This document shows positions 52,654 to 60,652 of a DNA stretch of 64,000 bases, piece by piece. This stretch comes from Streptomyces fradiae (GTDB lineage: Bacteria; Actinomycetota; Actinomycetes; Streptomycetales; Streptomycetaceae). The notes under the pieces are model-generated. The model was not told the origin of the DNA. It made no database searches and worked only from the letters and a program-made list of their open reading frames with translations. Within the stretch, counting starts at the first letter, position 1. Every line of letters begins with the position of its first letter. Location of the stretch: the NCBI RefSeq assembly GCF_041270065.1, contig NZ_CP065958.1, positions 1,178,001 through 1,242,000 on the forward strand, in the 5' to 3' direction. A program made the translations under genes and the position numbers.

Positions 52654-54429
52654 TCAGCGGCGCGGTGGGCGGCTGCGCGGGTCGGAGACGGCAGGGCGCG
52701 GCGCCGCTGCGGGTACGTTCTGCCCGCTGGTGCGGCTGGCCGCGGCCCTGTCCGACCGGGCGCCGGCCTGCTGGCGACGAGCAGCTTCCCCTGGATGGGC
52801 GGGGAGCTGGGCGATCCGGCGCAGGCGCCAGACCAGGACGTCGTTCACGTCCGCGGCGGTGTCGAGTTCGCGCATGTCGATGGCCTGTCGCAGAAGGGCC
52901 TCGGGGTCGTGGCCCGCCTGCTCGGCCTGGGCAAGGGTGGCGACCAGGGCATCAGTCTCCGCCGGCACGCCGTCCGCTCGTACGCCCTGCTCCGGCAGAA
53001 CCGCGCGGAGGGTGGCCTCGTGGGTCCGGCGTTGGGCTTCGGGAAGGGCACGGCCTCGGTCGTGCAGGGCTCGCATCGGGGCGACGGCGACCTGGCGGTA
53101 GGCGGTGCGCAGATGCTCGGCAGCTTGCCTGGAGGCGTGCGCCTGCTGGGCGTGACCGCGGGCGGAGTGCCAGCGGGCAGCCGCGATGGCGACCAGGACC
53201 AAGGTGGAGAGGAGCATGGCGGTGGTGCCGCCGTCCTCACCCCGGCCGAGCGCGCCGCCGGCCTGGACGATGCCCCGGGCTGCGGAGCGGAGCGCCCGGG
53301 TGTCTGCTCGTTCTGCTCGGACGTGACTGCGGGTCGCCCGTTCGAAGGCGCGGGCGGCGGCGGCCAGCTCGGCGCGGGTGGCGGCCGGGGAGGTCTGGGC
53401 TACCGCGTCCAGGAGTTCGCCGGCGCCGACGAGCTGGGCGGCGGCTTCATCGTCGTCGCCGTCGCCGTCGAGGAGGCCGGCGGCACGCTCGGCGGTGCCG
53501 GTGGCGCTGCGGCGTGCTCGGGCGGGCGGCGACCACTCCGGCCGGCCTTCGACAGCCGAAGGCGCTGCCTGCTCGGCAGTATCGTCGGCGAGCCGGAGGC
53601 GGATCTTCGGGAGGGACAGGTCGGGGGCCAGCTTGGAGCCGGGGTACCAGACCGGCTCGCCGTGGCGGTTGCGGTCGCCGGGCAGGGCCACGTTGTAGCC
53701 GAGCGCGTCACCGGAGGGGGCGTGGCGCACCTTCACGCGCAGGCCCGCCTCGCGCAGCCGGGTGAAGAACTCCTTCTCGTCGTCCGCTCCTGCGAGGGCT
53801 TGGCGGACGGCTTCGCGGAGCGTCTCGCGGGGGGTCTCGGGGCGGCCGGTGCGTTCGGCCTTGAACTTCTCGGCGCTGGTGGGGTTCTTCGCTGCGGTGC
53901 CGTCGCCGGCGTTGAGGCGGCGCAGGCCCATCTCCTTCTCGATGCGCCGGCATTCGGCCTGGGCCTTGTTGAAGTCGTAGTTCAGGCGGGGGTTGCGCAG
54001 GTCCCCTCGGACCAGGGTGGCGACGATGTGGATGTGGTCTTCCGCGTGGCGTACGGCGATCCACCGGCAGCCGTCGGGGTCACCGTCCGGGGCGATGCCC
54101 GTGGCGTGGACGATGCGCTGGGCGATGGCGTTCCACTCCTTGTCGGAGAACCGCCGGTCGCCGGGGGCGGTGCGGACCGAGCAGTGCCAGACATGCTTGG
54201 CGGGTGCGCGGTCGCCGGCCTGCTTGACCCGCAGATCAAGGGCGGCGGTGAGGCGGGCGAGGGTGGCCTTCGGGTCGGGGTCGGGGCTGGTGTCGCGGCC
54301 GGGGTCGGGGGCGAAGCCGTCCCAGGAGCCCACGAGGTGTGCGTCGGCGTGCTCCTCGCGCCGGCCGGGACCGTAGAGGTAGACGAGGAGGCCGTGGGTG
54401 CGGGAGCCGCGTCCGATGTCAGGAACCAT
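52654..54429 (-). CDS. MobA-type conjugative relaxase
   Basis: 591 residues. The N-terminal relaxase domain has the metal-binding H-x-H in VRHAEDHIHIVATLVRG (about residue 131), with HVWHCSVRTAPGDRRFSD before it and LNYDFNKAQAECRRIEKEMG after it, fitting the MOBP/relaxase_PF03432 type. The C-terminal half is Ala/Arg-rich and helical with no helicase or primase motif. It nicks oriT and pilots the strand through the coupling protein. ATG 54429 overlaps the MobC stop by one base (TGATG). Confidence 0.9.
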   Translation of the reverse strand: MVPDIGRGSRTHGLLVYLYGPGRREEHADAHLVGSWDGFAPDPGRDTSPDPDPKATLARLTAALDLRVKQAGDRAPAKHVWHCSVRTAPGDRRFSDKEWNAIAQRIVHATGIAPDGDPDGCRWIAVRHAEDHIHIVATLVRGDLRNPRLNYDFNKAQAECRRIEKEMGLRRLNAGDGTAAKNPTSAEKFKAERTGRPETPRETLREAVRQALAGADDEKEFFTRLREAGLRVKVRHAPSGDALGYNVALPGDRNRHGEPVWYPGSKLAPDLSLPKIRLRLADDTAEQAAPSAVEGRPEWSPPARARRSATGTAERAAGLLDGDGDDDEAAAQLVGAGELLDAVAQTSPAATRAELAAAARAFERATRSHVRAERADTRALRSAARGIVQAGGALGRGEDGGTTAMLLSTLVLVAIAAARWHSARGHAQQAHASRQAAEHLRTAYRQVAVAPMRALHDRGRALPEAQRRTHEATLRAVLPEQGVRADGVPAETDALVATLAQAEQAGHDPEALLRQAIDMRELDTAADVNDVLVWRLRRIAQLPAHPGEAARRQQAGARSDRAAASRTSGQNVPAAAPRPAVSDPRSRPPRR

Positions 54430-55094
54430 CAAAGCCGCCTGATCACCAGGTCGTTCGCCGCGTCGTCGACGCGGGCGAGGATCCGGAGCAGAACACTCAG
54501 CGCGAGGTCGAGTTCACCGGGGCGGGGCTGCCCGCCGGCGTTGTGGACGTAGGCGATCTGGTTGATGTTGTTGCCGATCCGGGCCAGCGCGGTACGCAGG
54601 GCGGCGAGTTCGTCGATGGCGGTGTCGAGTTGTTCGTTGGTGTGCAGGGCGGTCGAACCGCGGGCGGCGGCAAGGCCGGCGGCGGCGAGGAAGCGGGCGA
54701 CGGTGACGTTGCGCTGCGCGGCGGCGGCGACGATCTCGGCTTTCTCGTCGTCGGAGAGACGGGTGGTCGTCTTGCGGGTGCGCTCGCTCGGGTTGCGGCT
54801 GCGGCGGCGCGGTGTGCGGTCGGGGAAGGCGGGCGTGCTCGGGCTCGGCTGCTCGCGGTGGTCGTCGCGGTCGGCTTCTCCCCCGGTGACTGGCGCCCCC
54901 TGGTGCCGGGTGTCCGGCTGGTCCCCGTGCGCCCTCGCTCGGGGACCAGCCGGGCTTCCCTCGCCCTCTGGGGCGGGGACAAGTGCGTACGACGGGCCGT
55001 AGGACCGTCGTACGCGATAGCTTGCTCCGCCAGGAGCCGTCGTGGGGTCACGCTGCTCTCCGGCCGTGGTTGCCGCCGGGTCGACGGTGGTCAC
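54429..55094 (-). CDS. MobC-like relaxosome accessory protein
   Basis: 221 residues from GTG 55094. A disordered N-terminal 100 residues precede an RHH-like DNA-binding segment (TTTRLSDDEKAEIVAAAAQR) and the MobC core (VARFLAAAGLAA, LARIGNNINQIAYVHNAGG). It binds oriT and helps the relaxase. Coupled to both neighbours (GTGA upstream, TGATG downstream). The oriT probably lies nearby; I could not place it. Confidence 0.88.
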   Translation of the reverse strand: MTTVDPAATTAGEQRDPTTAPGGASYRVRRSYGPSYALVPAPEGEGSPAGPRARAHGDQPDTRHQGAPVTGGEADRDDHREQPSPSTPAFPDRTPRRRSRNPSERTRKTTTRLSDDEKAEIVAAAAQRNVTVARFLAAAGLAAARGSTALHTNEQLDTAIDELAALRTALARIGNNINQIAYVHNAGGQPRPGELDLALSVLLRILARVDDAANDLVIRRL

Positions 55095-55315
55095 CGGCTC
55101 GTCTCGGGGTTCTGCTGCTGGATTTCGCGGACGAGTTCCTCGATCCAGTCCATGGCGAGGACCGGGTGGTGCAGGGTCCAGGGGCGGTCGTGCTGCTCTC
55201 GTTGCACGATCCAGGTGGTGTCGGGGCCGGTCTGGGCGTGGTGGAGGTGGCCGCGCTGGTGCAGGACGCTCAGCCAGGACTCGACTTCGGCGGGCGTGGC
55301 CGGGTGAGTGCGCAT
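55091..55315 (-). CDS. Small unrecognised protein before mobC
   Basis: 74 residues from ATG 55315, GGAG eight bases upstream (the frame is open to 55387). THPATPAEVESWLSVLHQRG and DTTWIVQREQHDRPWTL. It overlaps mobC by GTGA. No family recognised. Confidence 0.6.
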   Translation of the reverse strand: MRTHPATPAEVESWLSVLHQRGHLHHAQTGPDTTWIVQREQHDRPWTLHHPVLAMDWIEELVREIQQQNPETSR

Positions 55316-55406
55316 CAGGTGTGCTCCGCTTCTGTTCGGGAGGGGTGTCCGGAGCGGGTGACCGGTCGGGGTGACCGGCTCGGTCACCCGCTCCGTGGAG
55401 GTTCGG

Positions 55407-56498
55407 TCAGGGGCGGGCGGAGGTGACCGACTGTCCGTGCTGGGCGCGGAGCTGGGCCATCAGGGTGGTCAGGGTGTCGCTGGAGAGCGGGATCTGCTGA
55501 CCGCGGATCGCCTGGGCGACCACCTTGCGGGTCAGCTTGTCCTGGGTCCTGACCGCTGACCGGGCGATCTTCAGCAGCTCCTCGGTGTCCGGGTCGGGCC
55601 TCCGGTCACCGGGTGTCCGGGTGCCCCGGTCAGTGACCGGCGGCTGGGTGACCGGCTGACCGGAATCCGCCGCCACGCTGTTCTGGTCACCGGTGACCGG
55701 GGCGGTGTCTTCGGCGCGGTCAGTGACCGGCCGCGCCGTGACCGGCCGCGCCGTGTCCGGCTGTCCGGGCAGGTCAGCGGCCTCGTGCGGCTGACCGGAG
55801 TGACCGGGGTGGCCAGTGACCGGCGCCGGGCTGCCCGCCGGGGTCGTGTCCCCGGTCAGTGACCGGGGGGCGGGGGCCTTCTTGTCCAGAGACAGCGGGG
55901 GCCGGTCGGTCAGTGCGGTGACCGGCTGACCGGAGGTGACCTGACCGGCCGCCGGCTGCTGCTGACCGACCCGGTCGGTCCGGGTGACCTCGACGGCCTC
56001 GCCCCGGTCGACCTGACCCGGCTGACCGGCCTGACCGAGGTCCTCGCGGTCACTGCTCTTGACCGGCCCGCGGGCGATGAGGATGTAGAGGTGGACGGCG
56101 CCTGCCAGGGCGAGCGGGGCGATGGTGGACAGCACCGCGACCACCGTGTCGCCGAGCCGGAGGCCGGTGCCGGTGACCGCTTCCTCGTTGAGCCGGACGG
56201 CGTGGAGGGCGTTGGCCCAGATGCTGGCGGCGGTGGCCGTGCCGAAGAGCGTCCAGACGTAGAGCCGGGCGCGCAGCGGCGCGTCGCGCAGGACCAGGAG
56301 GGCCCGGACGCCGTAGGCGATGAACCCGTCGATCACCAGGGGGAAGAGGTAGGTGAGGAAGCCTCGGATGTGGATGGCGACGGCCATCTGCTGCAGCGCG
56401 TCGTACGACAGGGCGCAGCCCGCGCCGCCGAGGGCGATGACGACCGCTCGGTCCCAGCCGGATATGTGCGCCGTCCTCGGCGCGGTCACGGTGGTCAC
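55407..56498 (-). CDS. DUF2637 / SpdB-like spread protein
   Basis: 363 residues. Four membrane segments in the first 150 residues (AVVIALGGAGCALSYDALQQ, TYLFPLVIDGFIAYGVRALL, VWTLFGTATAASIWANAL, LSTIAPLALAGAVHLYILIA) match DUF2637 and pSAM2 SpdB, thought to help spread of the element through the mycelium. A long PVT/TDR low-complexity region follows, then a helical C-terminus (ELLKIARSAVRTQDKLTRKV). GTG 56498 overlaps the whiB stop. Confidence 0.82.
   Translation of the reverse strand: MTTVTAPRTAHISGWDRAVVIALGGAGCALSYDALQQMAVAIHIRGFLTYLFPLVIDGFIAYGVRALLVLRDAPLRARLYVWTLFGTATAASIWANALHAVRLNEEAVTGTGLRLGDTVVAVLSTIAPLALAGAVHLYILIARGPVKSSDREDLGQAGQPGQVDRGEAVEVTRTDRVGQQQPAAGQVTSGQPVTALTDRPPLSLDKKAPAPRSLTGDTTPAGSPAPVTGHPGHSGQPHEAADLPGQPDTARPVTARPVTDRAEDTAPVTGDQNSVAADSGQPVTQPPVTDRGTRTPGDRRPDPDTEELLKIARSAVRTQDKLTRKVVAQAIRGQQIPLSSDTLTTLMAQLRAQHGQSVTSARP
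55618..56075. repeat. Low-complexity TGACCGG repeats within the SpdB-like gene
   Basis: More than a dozen TGACCGG/GACCGGC units encode the PVT- and TDR-rich linker. Spacing is irregular, so this looks like coding low complexity rather than an origin. Confidence 0.6.
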
Positions 56499-57061
56499 GC
56501 CGCCGTCCCGAAGTCGTCGCGGCCCAGGCGCTCGCTGCCGGCCTCAGACGGGGCGGTGACCGTCTCGGGCTGGTTGAGTTCTCGGTTGCGCAGGGCGCGG
56601 CGGAGTTCGCGGTACCGCTTCTGGGCGTGCTCCTCGGTGATCTTCAGCAGCCAGGCCAGGCGCTGCTCGGTCACCCCGTGGCGGTAGGCGGCGCGGATGA
56701 CCGCGCGGCGCTCGGCCTTGGTGAGGTGGATGTCGCGACCGGCGATGGTGTCGTTGACACGGCTGTAGTCGAGGCGGTCGGCGATCTTCTCGTGCAGAGG
56801 TCCGCGCTCCTCCTCGGTCAGTCCGCCTCGGATGCCGTCGGCGTCGCCGCCTTCCAGCGCCGCGTCCAAGCAGGTGCGGCGGACCGGGCACTGGTCGCAC
56901 AGCGCCTTCGCTGCGGTGATCTTGTCGGTCTCGTCGGGCTCCGGGAAGAAGATCTCGGGATCCACCGGGTTGTACTCGGTGCTCTGGCAGACGGCATCGG
57001 CCCGCCAGGTCTGGTCACCGAGGAGGCGGTGGCGGGTGGGGCTGTTCGTCGTGCTGGTCAT
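56495..57061 (-). CDS. WhiB-family iron-sulfur regulator
   Basis: 188 residues. Four Cys at 25, 55, 58 and 64 (VCQST, CDQCPVRRTC) bind a 4Fe-4S cluster; the following GIRGGLTEEER is the WhiB turn (usual G[V/I]WGG, here Arg for Trp). The C-terminal 100 residues extend beyond typical WhiB and include an HTH-like segment (RAVIRAAYRHGVTEQRLAWL). It may sense redox state and regulate the element with host sigma factor. Confidence 0.9.
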   Translation of the reverse strand: MTSTTNSPTRHRLLGDQTWRADAVCQSTEYNPVDPEIFFPEPDETDKITAAKALCDQCPVRRTCLDAALEGGDADGIRGGLTEEERGPLHEKIADRLDYSRVNDTIAGRDIHLTKAERRAVIRAAYRHGVTEQRLAWLLKITEEHAQKRYRELRRALRNRELNQPETVTAPSEAGSERLGRDDFGTAA

Positions 57062-57179
57062 GCGGGGTGCTCCGATCGCTCTCCGCGCGCAGGGGCGTCG
57101 GCGGAGAGGTGCGCTGGGTCGGGGAAGTGTTCGGGGCGGCGCGGAGAAGGCGCGGCCCGGCGTGGCGGCCTGGGGCGGG

Positions 57180-57884
57180 TCAGGCCGCGAGGCGGTGTCG
57201 TCTGCGGTCGACCTGCTCGAACTCGACCCGGGTGGTCATCTGGGCGAGCCGGGAGGCGACGCGGTCGCCGAGGTGGGCCCGGAGGTCCCTGATCGCCAAG
57301 TTGGTGGTGATCAGGGTCGGAAGCTCGTAGTTGTACCGGCGGTTGATCAGCCGGTACGTCACTTCCTCGACCCACTCGCTGGCCTTGGCCGCGCCGAGGT
57401 CGTCGATGATCAGCAGCGGGCAGCGGCTGACGGCAGCCAGGGCCCGCTCGCTGTCGGCTCCGGGCCGGGGCCGCAGGTCGGCGTACAAGTCGGCGGCGGT
57501 GGTAGCGCGCCAGCGCACGCCGACTCCGCTCTGCACCAGCTGCCGGACCGCGCCGTACGCCTGGTGCGTCTTGCCCGCGCCGACGACGCCGGCCATCAGC
57601 AGGCTGGGTCCGGTGGTGACCTGCCGCCGGGCTCCCTGGTTGGGGGCGACGGCGGCCTCGGCGACGGTCCGGACCCAGGCCAAGACCTGAGGGTGGTCGG
57701 CGACGGCCGCCCGATAGCGCGGGGGCATCCCGGCCGACAGAGCCTCCAGCGCGGAGACCGGCTCGGGCTCTTGGGGTGGCGCGGCGACGACGGCGGGGGC
57801 GATGTTGCGCGCGGCCAGGATCCGGGCCATCCGGTCCAGGGTGCCCTCGCCGAGGGCCTGCGGCTCGCGGTGACGGGTGCGCAT
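57180..57884 (-). CDS. DnaC/IstB-like ATPase, helicase loader
   Basis: 234 residues from ATG 57884 (TGATG overlap with the initiator). AAA+ motifs: Walker A GVVGAGKTHQAYG, Walker B CPLLIIDDLGAAK, sensor 1 ELPTLITTNLAI, Arg finger region GDRVASRL. It probably loads host DnaB at the element origin recognised by the initiator. An internal promoter motif (site 3) lies 64 nt upstream. Confidence 0.9.
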   Translation of the reverse strand: MRTRHREPQALGEGTLDRMARILAARNIAPAVVAAPPQEPEPVSALEALSAGMPPRYRAAVADHPQVLAWVRTVAEAAVAPNQGARRQVTTGPSLLMAGVVGAGKTHQAYGAVRQLVQSGVGVRWRATTAADLYADLRPRPGADSERALAAVSRCPLLIIDDLGAAKASEWVEEVTYRLINRRYNYELPTLITTNLAIRDLRAHLGDRVASRLAQMTTRVEFEQVDRRRHRLAA

Positions 57885-58903
57885 CACAGCTCCTCGGCGT
57901 AGGCGGCACCGGCGTTGATCGGGTTGGTCCACGCCTGATGGGCGGGCACGGTAGGCCGGATTCCCGGCCGCACCAAACCGCCGGAGCGTGCGTTCATGGC
58001 CTCGTTGACCATGCTGGTCAGCACGCTCGGATGCTTGGGGGTGGCCGCGAAATTCGCCAGCCCGGCACGGATGTACTCCGGCGCGATGCCCTCGCCCAGG
58101 AGCTTCTTGGTGATCCGCCCGAGGTGTCCGATCACGTCGCTGGGCGGGCGCTCGTCGCAGGCAGCGACGTACTCGCCGACGAGCTGGTTGGCCGAGACGC
58201 CGTCTGCGGGCGCCCTGCGCCCCGTAGGGACAAGAGATCCAGGATCGAAGATCCTAGATCCAGGCGCCGAGCCCTCCCCGAGGCTTCGGGGAAGGTTCGG
58301 GGAGGGCTCGGCGAGTGCCTCCTGACCTGCACTTTTCACTCCCGCGTGCTGGCGGGCGCCGCCCATGTCATCGACGGCGTCCTGTCGGGCTGGGGGAGTC
58401 TCGTCCGTGTGCTCGCGAGGGGTCGCGGCGGAGGGCGCGGCCGGAGCGAGGGTTCGGAGAGTGTTCGGCGAAGCCTCGGCGAGCTCTCGGAGAACGGTGG
58501 TCGAGTCCTCGGTCCGCCTGGTGCAGGTGCCCTTGCAGGGGGCGCACCGGGCGGCGGTCTGGTGCTGCGGGCAGGAGGGCAGACGCGACTGGCTCGGCTT
58601 GTCGATCTTCTGGTGCTCGGACCAGGTCACGATATGGAGGTAGCGGCGGCCGTCACAGCCGGTGTACCGGCAGATCAGGCCGGCGGTCGCGAGCTGGTGG
58701 AGATCGTCCTCGACGTGGACCGAGGTGTGCTCGGCACGGAGGGGCCAGAGGAGCCCGGCGATGATCGCGGCGTTGTCGCGGTGCCGGCCGTGGTCGTCGG
58801 ACTGGGTGAGCAGGCCGAAGAAGGTCCGCTCGGCCTCGACGCGCACTTCGGCGAGCGACTCGGAGAAGAACGCCTCCGGCTTGATGGTCCTGATCCTCGC
58901 CAT
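57884..58903 (-). CDS. Phage/plasmid replication initiator-like protein
   Basis: 339 residues. The N-terminus (MARIRTIKPEAFFSESLAEV, FFGLLTQSDDHGRHRDNAA, IAGLLWPL) is the winged-helix start typical of actinophage and element replication initiators. The middle (about 140-220) is a linker whose DNA carries iteron-like repeats. The C-terminal 100 residues are DnaD-like (DVIGHLGRITKKLLGEGIAP, LTSMVNEAMNARSG). It partners the DnaC-like loader downstream. It resembles lambda O, where the origin lies inside the gene. Confidence 0.75.
   Translation of the reverse strand: MARIRTIKPEAFFSESLAEVRVEAERTFFGLLTQSDDHGRHRDNAAIIAGLLWPLRAEHTSVHVEDDLHQLATAGLICRYTGCDGRRYLHIVTWSEHQKIDKPSQSRLPSCPQHQTAARCAPCKGTCTRRTEDSTTVLRELAEASPNTLRTLAPAAPSAATPREHTDETPPARQDAVDDMGGARQHAGVKSAGQEALAEPSPNLPRSLGEGSAPGSRIFDPGSLVPTGRRAPADGVSANQLVGEYVAACDERPPSDVIGHLGRITKKLLGEGIAPEYIRAGLANFAATPKHPSVLTSMVNEAMNARSGGLVRPGIRPTVPAHQAWTNPINAGAAYAEEL
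57948..57977 (-). promoter_or_regulatory. Element promoter motif, site 3
   Basis: On the minus strand: TTTGGT (57977-57972), an 18-nt spacer starting GCGGCCGGGAAT, TACCGT (57953-57948). It is almost identical to sites 1 and 2. It lies in the 3' end of the initiator gene, 64 nt before the DnaC-like start. Confidence 0.5.
58265..58313. repeat. Perfect 16-bp inverted repeat inside the initiator gene
   Basis: Arms CGCCGAGCCCTCCCCG (58265-58280) and its exact complement (58298-58313) around 17 nt. It overlaps repeat copy B below. Next to it, AGGATCGAAGATCCT (58241-58255) is a smaller inverted repeat. Confidence 0.8.
58279..58483. repeat. Iteron-like direct repeats, candidate replication origin
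   Basis: A 37-bp sequence occurs at 58279-58315 and 58447-58483 with about seven differences. Each contains two or three roughly 11-bp units with core TTCGG[C/G]GA (minus strand TCnCCGAA). They lie in the linker-coding part of the initiator gene. Confidence 0.5.
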
Positions 58904-58904
58904 G

Positions 58905-59231
58905 TCAGCGGCCCCGGTCGGCGGCGACCAGGTCGCTGCGGGTGAGGGTGTCGGTGGCGAGGCCGAGGACCTGAGGTCGGGTCCAGTCCGCCTCCGGCCA
59001 GACCCGCAGGATCCAGTGGGCTGCGACCCTGAGGGGCGTACGGTTCGGCTCCAGGGTCTTTCCGGCCGCGTCCTTGACGATCGCGTGCAGGTGGGGCCAC
59101 CTCTGCTTCGGATCGTCGAGACCGACCCGGATGGTGGCCGCGCCCGGGATCATGTCGGCGAGCTGGGCCGCGAGGCGATGCTGGCGGCTGGTGTCCGGGC
59201 AGGCCAGAGTTCCGCTCGGCATGGCGAGCAT
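58905..59231 (-). CDS. First gene of the replication/mobilisation operon, unrecognised
   Basis: 108 residues from ATG 59231 (GGAG six bases upstream). HRLAAQLADMIPGAATIRVG, RWPHLHAIVKDAAGKTLEPN and WILRVWPEADWTRPQVLGLA form a pattern I associate with small proteins at the head of such operons in Streptomyces elements. The frame is open to 59312 and the extra peptide is similar to the translated transfer leader, so a longer start is possible. It ends one base before the initiator start. Confidence 0.65.
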   Translation of the reverse strand: MLAMPSGTLACPDTSRQHRLAAQLADMIPGAATIRVGLDDPKQRWPHLHAIVKDAAGKTLEPNRTPLRVAAHWILRVWPEADWTRPQVLGLATDTLTRSDLVAADRGR

Positions 59232-59369
59232 GCGATACTCCGTTGTTCGTAGGAACGCGGTGTGGCGGTTCTCGTGCAAAAGCCCCGCCGCCCGCGAGAT
59301 GTGAATCGGCATCCCTCGGGGCGCCGGCCCGGCGCTTGGGAGTTGGTACCTCCCGGGCGCCGGTTTTTT
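59232..59369 (-). promoter_or_regulatory. Conserved leader of the replication/mobilisation operon (copy B)
   Basis: Homologous to 21765-21887 (plus). It begins with a strong hairpin, 14-bp arms 59329-59342 and 59350-59363, whose inner part GGGAG-TACCAA-CTCCC is shared with copy A. Next come CACATC, GGCTTTTGCACGAGAA and TCCTACGAACA blocks, then the SD of the gene at 59231. On the plus strand the hairpin is followed by TTTTTT (59364-59369), so it could also terminate plus-strand transcripts. Confidence 0.6.
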
Positions 59370-59384
59370 CGTTGCCGAGCCACG

Positions 59385-59621
59385 TCACGGACCGCGCGCT
59401 CGCATTCGCTCCACCTCCTCCCTGATCGGCCCTTCCCGGGTCACCGCCCGGCGGGGGACGACGAACATACGTAGACACCCGTGGCAAGTCCATCCCGACT
59501 CGTCACAGGTCGCACAGGGCTCGCGACGACCGGTATCGGGGAAGGCACTCCCTCGGCCCGCCAGTACCGACTGGATCGAATCCGACGGCGCGTTGCGCGA
59601 GTGGCCACGGCAACCCAACAT
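59385..59621 (-). CDS. Small predicted zinc protein
   Basis: 78 residues. CATCDESGWTCHGC gives two CxxC pairs of a small zinc ribbon, followed by a basic helix. ATG 59621 has only a weak SD (GGGGGACC). The Cys pattern makes it more plausible than a shadow ORF. Confidence 0.4.
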   Translation of the reverse strand: MLGCRGHSRNAPSDSIQSVLAGRGSAFPDTGRREPCATCDESGWTCHGCLRMFVVPRRAVTREGPIREEVERMRARGP

Positions 59622-59779
59622 GCGTAGGGGTCCCCCAGGGCTGGCACCATAGAGAGCCGGATCCCGACCACCAGACGCGGTACGGAAACGTACGTCAGTT
59701 TCGTGGATGCATCAAATCCGGGTTACAGTTGTTCCAGAGGCCGTTCTCACCGGCCCGTTCGCACCCTGCAGGAGTTCAT

Positions 59780-60652
59780 GTGCCACGTCAGTTCGACGGC
59801 AGCCGCGTGCGCGCTGTCCGACGGGGCAAGGATCTTCACCAAAGGGAACTGGCCGAGATGGTGGGGGTCAGCGCCCCCACGGTCGCGCGATGGGAGAGCG
59901 GCCAGGACTTCCCCAAGGGCGAGAAGCTCCCCGTGATCGCAGCGGCGCTCGGTCAGCCGCTCAATGTCCTTTTCCCTCACGACGGTCCGCCGGATCTTCA
60001 GCTCCTGCGCTGCGACGCCGGCCTCAGCGTGGCGCAGGCCGCTGCGATCATCGGCGCGAGCCGCGTACCGGTGAGCAACGCCGAATCCGGCCGGCGCCGA
60101 CTCAGTGATGCTTACGTACAGCCGCTCGCACGGGCGTACGGGGTGACCGAAGAGGAGTTGCTGGCCGCCCAGGACTGCTCGTTCGGGCTTCGTCCCAGGG
60201 CCTCGCGTGACGAGCCGGCGTCCGCCCCCCGCACGGTCGGAGAGAAGATCAACTATCTCCTGCAGCACGGGTACGTCGGTCAGGAAGCGCCCTCTGATGA
60301 GGAAATCGCACGGCTTGTCAATGAGCATGCGGGCATGGCGGCCGTCACCGCCGACGACATCGCCGCCCTCCGTGCGGGTGCCACAACCGAGGCTTCCGAT
60401 GTGGTGCGTACCGGCCTGGCCCAGGCCCTCCAGGTCGACGCGGCACTCTTCCAGGACGATGCCGAGGTCGACCCTAAGGTCCGCGAATTCATGGAGGCAC
60501 TCCGCTTCCTCGGCTCGATTCACCGGGGGCAGATCCTCGGCCTGGCTGCCCGCGGCAACGCTGGTGGACTGTCCGCCGAGATGATGGCCAAGATCAACGA
60601 GCTCGTCGGAGAGCTGAAGCACAAGCTGCCAGAGGTGCAGGACGGGCAGTGA
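59780..60652 (+). CDS. Double-HTH XRE-family transcriptional regulator
   Basis: 290 residues from GTG 59780 (CAGGAG upstream). Two consecutive XRE helix-turn-helix units: HQRELAEMVGVSAPTVARWE with GQDFPKGEKLPVIAAALGQP, and GLSVAQAAAIIGASRVPVSN with AESGRRRLSDAYVQPLARAY. A helical effector region follows (GEKINYLLQHGYVGQEAPSD, KVREFMEALRFLGSIHRGQI). Its start resembles regulators that pair with ImmA/IrrE proteases, one of which lies at 63298. It may repress genes here or in the element. Confidence 0.85.
   Translation: MPRQFDGSRVRAVRRGKDLHQRELAEMVGVSAPTVARWESGQDFPKGEKLPVIAAALGQPLNVLFPHDGPPDLQLLRCDAGLSVAQAAAIIGASRVPVSNAESGRRRLSDAYVQPLARAYGVTEEELLAAQDCSFGLRPRASRDEPASAPRTVGEKINYLLQHGYVGQEAPSDEEIARLVNEHAGMAAVTADDIAALRAGATTEASDVVRTGLAQALQVDAALFQDDAEVDPKVREFMEALRFLGSIHRGQILGLAARGNAGGLSAEMMAKINELVGELKHKLPEVQDGQ

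Noticed and set aside
55618..56075. TGACCGG repeats as origin iterons
   Set aside because: Spacing is irregular and the units follow codon repetition of a low-complexity protein linker.
59329..59369. Rho-independent-type terminator on the plus strand
   Set aside because: The hairpin plus T6 looks like one, but no plus-strand gene lies upstream and its inner part is conserved in the leader at 21765, so a leader function is preferred.
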